NCBI GenBank assembly: GCA_023375785.1
Contig: SZWC01004781.1
Coordinates: 113,939-140,873 of the forward strand
From: Penium margaritaceum
Taxonomy: Eukaryota > Streptophyta > Zygnematophyceae > Desmidiales > Peniaceae
Length of the DNA stretch: 26,935 nt
Reading direction: 5' to 3'
A program made the position numbers and the translations under genes. Positions 20,797-26,935 of this stretch are shown here, in pieces. The notes below the pieces were generated by a model. It worked only from the letters and a program-made list of their open reading frames with translations, was not told the DNA's origin and ran no database searches. Numbering within the stretch: position 1 is the first letter of the stretch; every line of letters begins with the position of its first letter.

Positions 20797-21312
20797 CCCT
20801 CCTTGTTTTTATCTTCTCCCTGCGGTGCCTCTTTCCGGATCTCTTCTCACTCTCCCGCCTCACTTCGGGGCTCGCACATCATAACGCTTCTGGATAAGGC
20901 GCTTCGAACACCGCTCCTATTCTCGAGGTTTGGACACGACCCCGCTCCCATCAAGCCAGCCTCGGGCCACCTTCCTTTCCTCTTGGCAGGTCTGGTTGGC
21001 TCACGCGGTCCGTCGCAATATCCTCCCCGCGCCCCGTCATCTCCCGCATTCGATCTTCCCATTTCCGATGATTTCTTTTTCCTCGCTCGAGCGGCCGTCG
21101 GGTGATTTGTCGACCCCCCTTTTCCCGCTCCCCTTCCTTGAACCCGGGTTCCGGCTCCCCTTTTTCTCATTCCCCGGTGGATGAACGAAACATCATTAAT
21201 ACTGTTATACCCTACCCCCGCAAAACAAGCCGGACGTCCTCGTCCATCCATCTCTCCTCCCTGGTTTCGTTCATCCCATTCTCCTCCTTCCGCCGAATCA
21301 TCCGTCGTACCT
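20797..21312. other. Unassigned pyrimidine-rich DNA
   Basis: Strongly C/T-rich on the + strand, for example 21108-21176, so purine-rich on the minus strand. It includes ACTGTTATACCCT at 21201-21213, identical to 19358-19370 at the satellite edge. No trusted gene; minus-strand frames here are Gly/Arg-rich and lack motifs. Confidence 0.4.
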
Positions 21313-24237
21313 CTACCGCTCCCGTCCTCTCCCCGATGCGGCCTCCCCTTCCCCTTTGTCCGGTGAGGAGTACTCCTCCTCTGCCCATCTTGACCTCGCC
21401 ACTGCTTCCAACTCCCGGTGGAGCCCCTCTTGTTGTATGCCTTCATTCCGCGCCTTGGGGTTCCTCCGTGGGGTTATCCTGCGCTCCTCTTCTTCGGATT
21501 CTCTTTCTTGCTGTTCCTGCAGGCGCCGCGCCGCATCCCTCTACTCTGCCTACACTCTCCTTCTAGCATCATCGCTCTCCTCACATGGCAAACAGAGTGG
21601 TCCATGGAGCCCTGTTTGCGTGTTGCTGTACCGACGAGTACACGCGAGGTGCACCCGCTGCCGGCAGCTAATGTAGTACCACCTCTGGACCCGCACCGGG
21701 CCCCTGCAGGTGGCGCATGGCTCACTTCGCGACGTGGTACACCTGAGACATTGGTACAGCGAGATACGGCCTCCATGGCGCAGCTTCCTCTCCCCCACCT
21801 TCTTGACGCATTCACTGTGTGAGAAGCACGCACACTTCTCACACCACAGTGTCACTCCTCTCAGCTCTCTTAGACAGCTGGGGCAGTCTCCCTCCGCCGT
21901 GCCAGTGCGTGGTCGCGTCCAGCAGCTGCTACAGTTGTCGCGTCCCTCCTCATTGGTTCTTATGCAAGTGGCATGTGCTGCCCTCCTGCAATAGTCACAC
22001 TTCCCATGAGGGGCCTCTAGCATTCTCCTGCAGCCGCAGCACACAATTCCCGTCACGGCGTCGTGTTCCTCCCGGAGCATGATTCTTACCTCCGTTGGGA
22101 TTCCCTGCTTAACCTTTTGGCAGAGTAGGCATAGCCACCCCTTTTCTGCGTCCACCATCCCGCATTCCCGGTTCGTGTGGCGCGTACAGCGCCCGCATTG
22201 CCTGGCAGGCAGGTCCACCCTTCTTTCACACCATGGACAACTACCCGTACGTGGCGTCTTCTCCTTTCTGGGTCCCTCTTCCACATCCATGCCTCTCTTC
22301 CTCTTTTCGCCCACTCCTAGAGCCCTGGTCCATGCTCCAGCTCGTCCTACCTCTGCTCCGTCATCCGTACTCGCTCCCTCTCGTCCTGTTCCTGCTTCAG
22401 TCTTGGACCCCCGCTGCCCCTCGCCCCTTCCTTGCTGCGTCAATGATCCCATGTCTGCGCCGCGTGGGGCTTGTGTTATTCCTTCCCATGCCCCGGCTGC
22501 CGCCCTTTGTGCTCCCTGGTGCGCCTCGCGCGCCCCTCGAGATGTTGGTCCCCTCAGCTAAAATTGCCCGGATTCTCTCTCTGCTCCCTGCTCCCTCTGC
22601 TGCCTCCCTGGGGTTATGGAGTGTCCCGGCCGATGCGCCGGCGTATGATCGGCCGGAGCTCCGGGATGCCCCATCGTCCAGTGGCGCCTCGGCGTTCTGG
22701 CCCCTCTGATTTCTTCTCCACGCCCATGCAAGCGTCCCATTGGCCCTTCTGGTCGATATGGACGTCGGGCAGGTTGATCATCGACCGGAGGTGGAGGAGG
22801 AGGGGGTGGTAAACTTGGTCCCTGCGGGGCTGAGGGTCGTGATACTGCCGGTGGCGGTGGGTCTTTCAGGAGATACCTCTGAGGCGTTATTGCCAAAGCC
22901 TCGTCCACCATCGCCAGCACCTTTCTTCTTACCTCAGGAAAATCCTTGCTCATCAGCGCCCTCATGGAAAAAACCGCCTTCCGAGCCGCCGCTCCCTCTT
23001 GTCCAGGCAATGCCACCGCATTGCGATAAAGCTGTTCCACCGGGTGAGAGTCTGCGTATGAGCGTAGCCCCTTCCGCTCCTCCGTGCTTTGGCCTTCCTC
23101 CCTCCGCTGCCTCTGATCCCGTGCCCTGGCCTCGAGGAGTCGCATCCTCGCTACGCATTGCTCACAGTGTTGCCCCATTCCTGGCTGCATTTGTCCACAC
23201 GGCCGATGGAGGAGCTGATGGCATCCCTCACAGCACTCGGTGGCGCCAAGATTCTCGCATTCTGCACAACGTAGGCGCCACTCTATTTCCGCCGCTCGCT
23301 GGCCGTCTCTTCCCCGTCCTTCCTCCTCCTTTCGCATCTTCTCTTTCAGTTGCGGAGCACAGGCCAGGCAAACATACACTGCTCTCTGCTGCAGTAGCTC
23401 CCCTTCCCCACAGACATAGTGAAGGGCCACCATGCAGTTGAAGCAGCGGTTCTTTTGCGTCCTCACTGGTCGCTTGCAGTTCCCGCACTCCTCCGCTTCT
23501 TCCACTCCTGGTGCGCTTGGCCCAGCAGCTTGTCCGCTTTCCTTGCCGACCTTCTGCTCTTCGTCCACCAACCTTCAGATGCAACTGTTATAGTGCTGTC
23601 CCAGTCCTGGGATCTCCGTTCCACACTTGGGATGGAGTGGTGCTTTGCATTCATAGCACCAACTTGCCTCCATTTGGTCGTGTGGCTCCCCACAGACTTC
23701 ACACTTCTCTATCCACCGCTTTGGAGCCGGCTTGCTCTTCCTCTTGTCCTCTTTGTCTGCCTTTTGGTGCATCGGGAGTGCACACTTCTTGCATCCGATC
23801 ACCTTTCGACGGATCCATACTTTTGGATCCCGGCAGGCTGCATGCACCGGATGTCTGCACACAAAGCAGCGGAGCAGCGTGGTGGCATTCATTGGCTCTT
23901 CACAGTTGCCACACGGCTCCTTCTCGTCTTGTGGCATCCTGAATCTTTCAGTTGCGGCTCTGGTGCCCGAGCGGGCCCTCTCCTCCTCCCATTCTTTCTG
24001 CAGTTCCTCCTCGCTGTCGAATCCCATGTCTTCCCTCAATCGTGCTGCCCATGCCTCACACATCTTGATGTCGTATAGGATACCAAGATCAAAGTCGCAG
24101 CAGGCCAGATGGAGGCTAGTTCTGCATCCTTCACACACCACCTCCCCTTTTCCTGCGACCGGGTGTTTGCACGTTGCGCAGAGTTGCTGGGCAGTATGTT
24201 CCTCCTCCTCTTCTTTTTCCTTATACGTCTGCTTCAA
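21313..24237 (-). pseudogene. Nine-finger C4HC3 (PHD/RING-like) zinc-finger array protein, broken
   Basis: One frame of about 975 codons, interrupted by TGA at 23575-23577 and TAG at 22558-22560, 21550-21552 and 21541-21543, and ended by TAG at 21313. Each finger follows C-x2-C, C-x2-C-x4-H-x2-C, C-x2-C. From the upstream end: CATC...CEGC, CGNC...CFVC, CEVC...CYEC (first ORF part, residues 20-219), CGNC...CFNC, CAEC...CEGC (second part, 29-139), then CPWC, CCGC, CPSC and CATC (third part, 72-290). In finger 9 the third Cys is Tyr (YISC). Spacing suits PHD or related cross-brace fingers, but the Trp typical of PHD is mostly absent. Linkers are charged or Pro-rich (DPPPPAVSRPSAP near 22820). 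The C-terminus is Glu/Arg/Gln-rich. It could bind chromatin or protein partners; that is inference. The first codon used is TTG, so it probably continues from the repeat frame upstream by frameshift. Confidence 0.75.
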
Positions 24238-25471
24238 TGCTCACCTCAAGCTCTTCCTGCCGACTGCCCTTCCCTCCTTGCACTGGTGCTGATCCCACCG
24301 CTGCTTTCCGCCAAGAGCTGGTTGGCCACAGGTGCCTATCATCAGGGGGGATTGGCCCCCATGTCCAAGGAGGGGCATGGAGCAAGCTGCCTTGCTCCTG
24401 ACGCACCGTTGGAAGCTCCCTTTCTTCCTCCCGCTTCTGCGTCTCCCTCCACTGCCTCTTTTCTCCCCTGCGGCTCCCCCTGGGTCCTTTTTGCTTCTTC
24501 TCTCGTTGCTCTTTCAGCTGCTCCTCCACCGTTGCTGCTCGTGGCGCCTGCGTTACCAGCAGCACCTCTTGGTCTCGCTGCTTGGGTACTGCTGTTGCTG
24601 CTGATGGCGCTAATGTCTCGAGCGCTGCACCGGGGACAGCTGTTGTAGAGGACAGCACCTCCTGATCCCGATGCTCTGCGGCTACTGCTGGCGCCGTACG
24701 CGCCTCGGGGGCTGCGCCGGATGCAGCTGCTACAAGAGGCAGCACCTCCTCGTCCCGCTGCTATGCTGCTGCTACTGCCGGTGTACGCGCCTCGGGGGCC
24801 GCGCCGGGTGTAGCTATTGTAGGAGACAGCACCTCCTGGTCCTTCTGCTCTGCTGCTGCTGCTGCCGGCGTTTGCGCCTTGGGGGTCGCGCCGGGTGCAC
24901 CTGCTGTAGGAGGCAGCACCTCTTAATCCCACTGCTCTGCTACTGCTGCTTGCGTCTGCGCCTCGAGTGTCGCGCCGGGTGCAGCTGCTGCAGGAGGCAG
25001 CACCTCCTGGTCCCTCTGCTCTGCTGCTGCCGCTGCCGGCGTACGCGCCTCGAGGGCCGCGCCGGGTGCAGCTGCTGCAAGAGGCAGCACCGCCTGGTCC
25101 TGCCGCTCTGCTGCTACTGCTTGCGTCCGTGCCTTGAGCGTCGCGCCGGGTGCAGGTGCTGTAGGAGGCAGTACCTCCTGGTCACGCTGCTCTGCTGCTG
25201 CTGCTGCCGGCGTTCGCGTCTCTGGAGCCGCGCCGGGTGCAGGTACTGCAGGAGGCAGCACCTCCTAGTCCCACTACTCTGCTGCTGCTGCTGGCGTCCG
25301 CGCCTCGAGCGTCGCGCCGGGTGCAGCTGCTATAGGAGGCAGCACCTCCTCGTCCCTTTGTTCTGCTGCTGCTACTGGCGGCGTACGCGTCTCGGGGGCC
25401 GCGCCGGGTGCAACTACTGAAGGAGGCATTTCTTTCCGTTTTTGCAGATGGGGTTTCTCGGGTTGCATCAT
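24221..25471 (-). pseudogene. 28-29-residue Ala/Glu/Gln/Arg repeat protein region, frame-linked to integrase
   Basis: Begins MMQPEKPHLQKRKEMPPS at 25471. Repeats with a core like APGAALEARTPAAAAAEQRD and QEVLPP follow, about ten in number. After 24590 comes a non-repeated Glu/Lys/Arg-rich stretch (EEQLKEQREKKQKGPRG) to the stop at 24221. In-frame stops: TAG at 25274-25276 and 25265-25267, TAA at 24923-24925, TAG at 24761-24763. It shares its frame with the integrase ORF, separated by only two TGA codons (25511-25513 and about 25484-25486). It precedes the finger array, which lies one frame over at 24237. Function unknown; the repeats look like a flexible, partly helical spacer. Confidence 0.65.
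24530..25430 (-). repeat. 84-87-bp coding minisatellite
   Basis: Anchor GCGCCGGGTGCAGCTGCTG-like sequences on the + strand occur near 24627, 24710, 24800, 24885, 24972, 25059, 25144, 25231, 25312 and 25399. Units of 84 or 87 bp keep the frame, so all six frames look open; the Cys/Arg/Leu-rich + strand frame at 24671-25420 is one such by-product. Confidence 0.9.
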
Positions 25472-25510
25472 TGATGCATGTCAACCGTCCGCCGTATGTG
25501 GCATTTTCGT
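25472..25510 (-). other. Short spacer between integrase and repeat frames
   Basis: In the integrase frame it reads TKMPHTADG, a TGA, then HAS before MMQP. The spacing of about 40 bp and shared frame suggest one transcript and perhaps a former fusion. Confidence 0.5.
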
Positions 25511-26935
25511 TCAGGGAGGTGAGTGCTGCTGAGCATCTGGTTTAGCGACTGGTGCCAGTTGCTCTGGGGTCCTGGGGCAACGAGTAGGGAGTTTTCCCTT
25601 TTCTGCCCGACGGCGCTTCTTTGTGCCACTCTCCATTTTTGTCGCAGCACGTTTTCCCTTTTCCTCGTCTTCCATTTGCTGCTGCGCCTGCTGTTGTAGC
25701 GTACTGGGTCCAGCTTTCCGCCCGTGTGCCTCTACGTGTGCCGAGATAGGTACCCCAATACCCGCCGAATCAAGCCGGGTCCCCCCTGCCAAGGAAGCCT
25801 CAAGGATGGTTGTGGTGGTGATGGGTGGAGGGGGGCGCTCTGGACGAGAGGGTGACGGAGGTGCCCCTGCAAACGTAGCCGCCACTTCTTCCACATCGTC
25901 CTCGGTGTTAAGGCGGGGTGGATGGCCGCCACCCGCAACAGCTTGCCAGCGGACGGGAAGCTTCTCGAGCCGCTCCTGGCGCACCATGATGTTGGAGGTG
26001 TGGCGACCCTCGAGCCACACATAGACGCCATCGACGGCCCAAATTTGGTAGCATTGGTCCAAGAGAATCGCTTCATTGTGCCGTGCACGTCCGATCTCCT
26101 CTCGCTTCGGCTGCACGCCGTCACCCACCTGGAAGTCATCTATCATAAGATTAGCATTGGCACGGTCGACCCCACGCTGTGCTGCAACAGACCCTTGCCT
26201 GCGAACCTCTTGGAGACACTTTTGGAGCCAAGCACCTCGTTGTTTCATGAATTCCACCTCATCAGCCACTGTTGATCCCTCGTCTCGTGGTGGCACCGGT
26301 GCGTCGGGCATGAGGGGTAGGGTGGCCATGGTCCAATGTTGTTGGCCATGACGTAGCATGTAAGGTGAGAAGCTGGTAGAGGAGTGGGGTGTGATGTTGT
26401 ACTCGTAGACAATGTCTTCTAGCTGCTCGTCCCACTCTTCAGTGTCATCCGACAGTTTCCGGATAGTCTGTGTGATGGCCCCATGCATGCGTTCGACCTG
26501 TCCCTGCACGTGCGGCCGGTAAGGTGCCCCGTTATCAATATCATTCTTGAAGTGGGCGGCCAACTCCGTGAATGCCCCAGCAAAGTGTGAGCCGTTGTCA
26601 CACTGGATGATTTTGCAACCGCCTCCCCGGTAGATAACCTCCTCTTTCAGAAATTCTGCAACTTGAGCGGCATCGGCTCTAGGAACTGCACGAGCCATGA
26701 CCCACTTGGTCATGTGGTCAATGCCCAAGATCGAGTACACATTTTTGCGTCGGGTGATGTGGAGAGGGCCATGGGAATCAATGACGACTCTCTCCATGGG
26801 TGCGCCAAGACGGGCGCACACAAAACAGGGTTGGTGAATGCGTTGGCGGGGTTGGTGACAGATGCATGTCCCACACGTGGCCACCACTTCCCCAATCTGC
26901 TTCTTCAAGCCCACCCAGTACACTTGCGGAACCAA
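25511..26935 (-). CDS. Ty3/gypsy-type integrase, 3' part of pol, open to window edge
   Basis: A 474-codon frame with no internal stop, starting beyond the window, so 5'-partial. The first 30 residues hold the end of the N-terminal zinc domain (ATCGTCICH). The catalytic core has Asp-53 in VVIDSHGPL, Asp-113 in IIQCDNGSHF and Glu-148 in VQGQVERMHG, with 34 residues between the last two instead of the usual 35. HSSTSFSPYMLRHG follows, as in gypsy integrases. A C-terminal module around DDFQVGDGVQPKREE, with QIWAVDGVYVWLEG, resembles the GPY/F region. The tail is Pro-rich with a basic KKRRR stretch that could be a nuclear signal. The enzyme would insert the element's cDNA into the genome. It is the only undamaged long frame here, so this element may be young. 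No chromodomain is evident. Confidence 0.92.
   Translation of the reverse strand: MVPQVYWVGLKKQIGEVVATCGTCICHQPRQRIHQPCFVCARLGAPMERVVIDSHGPLHITRRKNVYSILGIDHMTKWVMARAVPRADAAQVAEFLKEEVIYRGGGCKIIQCDNGSHFAGAFTELAAHFKNDIDNGAPYRPHVQGQVERMHGAITQTIRKLSDDTEEWDEQLEDIVYEYNITPHSSTSFSPYMLRHGQQHWTMATLPLMPDAPVPPRDEGSTVADEVEFMKQRGAWLQKCLQEVRRQGSVAAQRGVDRANANLMIDDFQVGDGVQPKREEIGRARHNEAILLDQCYQIWAVDGVYVWLEGRHTSNIMVRQERLEKLPVRWQAVAGGGHPPRLNTEDDVEEVAATFAGAPPSPSRPERPPPPITTTTILEASLAGGTRLDSAGIGVPISAHVEAHGRKAGPSTLQQQAQQQMEDEEKGKRAATKMESGTKKRRRAEKGKLPTRCPRTPEQLAPVAKPDAQQHSPP

Noticed and set aside
19358..21213. A pair of LTRs bounded by TGTTATACCC
   Set aside because: Only the first 11 or so bases agree; the following sequence does not align, so the two are not a pair of one element.
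21102..24648. Long + strand Ser/Pro/Leu-rich frames opposite the finger array
   Set aside because: Mirror images of the minus-strand Cys/Glu/Arg-rich coding frame, without domains.
24671..25420. 249-codon + strand Cys/Arg/Leu-rich frame
   Set aside because: Product of a triplet-length minisatellite. The opposite strand is in frame with the integrase and continues into the finger array.

Overview
The window looks like repeat-rich nuclear DNA of a streptophyte (a plant or charophyte-type alga). The evidence is two exactly 72-bp leucine-rich-repeat exons of the kind found in plant receptor-kinase genes, a hAT transposase, non-LTR and Ty3/gypsy retroelements, a ~181-bp satellite and a scaffold gap. 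A Chara-like genome is my best guess from the general flavour only; no single marker proves the species. I see no intact, ordinary host gene. Almost everything is mobile-element material, most of it decayed.

Layout: 1-2,200 holds low-complexity and unassigned DNA (G-rich start, TG-rich stretches). 2,200-2,420 is a 21-bp tandem repeat. 2,430-10,430 is a LINE reverse transcriptase gene (+ strand) split by a 4.6-kb hAT transposon at 3,669-8,287. The transposon has an 8-bp target duplication, short imperfect inverted ends, and a broken transposase with a long acidic and Ala/Lys-rich tail. 10,874-12,221 carries two degenerate LRR exons with an inverted tRNA-like SINE candidate in the intron between them. 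12,228-15,417 is a second retroelement on the minus strand (archaeal-type RNase H, linker, RT, decayed C-terminus, A-rich tail), cut by a 508-base gap.

16,030-19,357 is an array of about 18 copies of a ~181-bp satellite with an inverted segment at its left edge; it ends in mid-unit at a TGTTATACCC sequence. 19,924-20,796 is an unrecognised minus-strand ORF pair interrupted by a CA microsatellite. 21,313-25,471 is the most unusual part: a minus-strand reading frame with a 28-29-residue Ala/Glu/Gln/Arg repeat followed by nine tandem C4HC3 (PHD/RING-like) fingers. It lies immediately downstream of, and first in the same frame as, a Ty3/gypsy integrase ORF (25,511-26,935, open to the window edge).

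A theme runs through the window: most inactivating stops sit where CAG (Gln) or TGG (Trp) would be expected, and several lost key residues are also C-to-T or G-to-A changes. This is what methylation-driven deamination of silenced repeats would leave. The integrase ORF is the one long reading frame without such damage.
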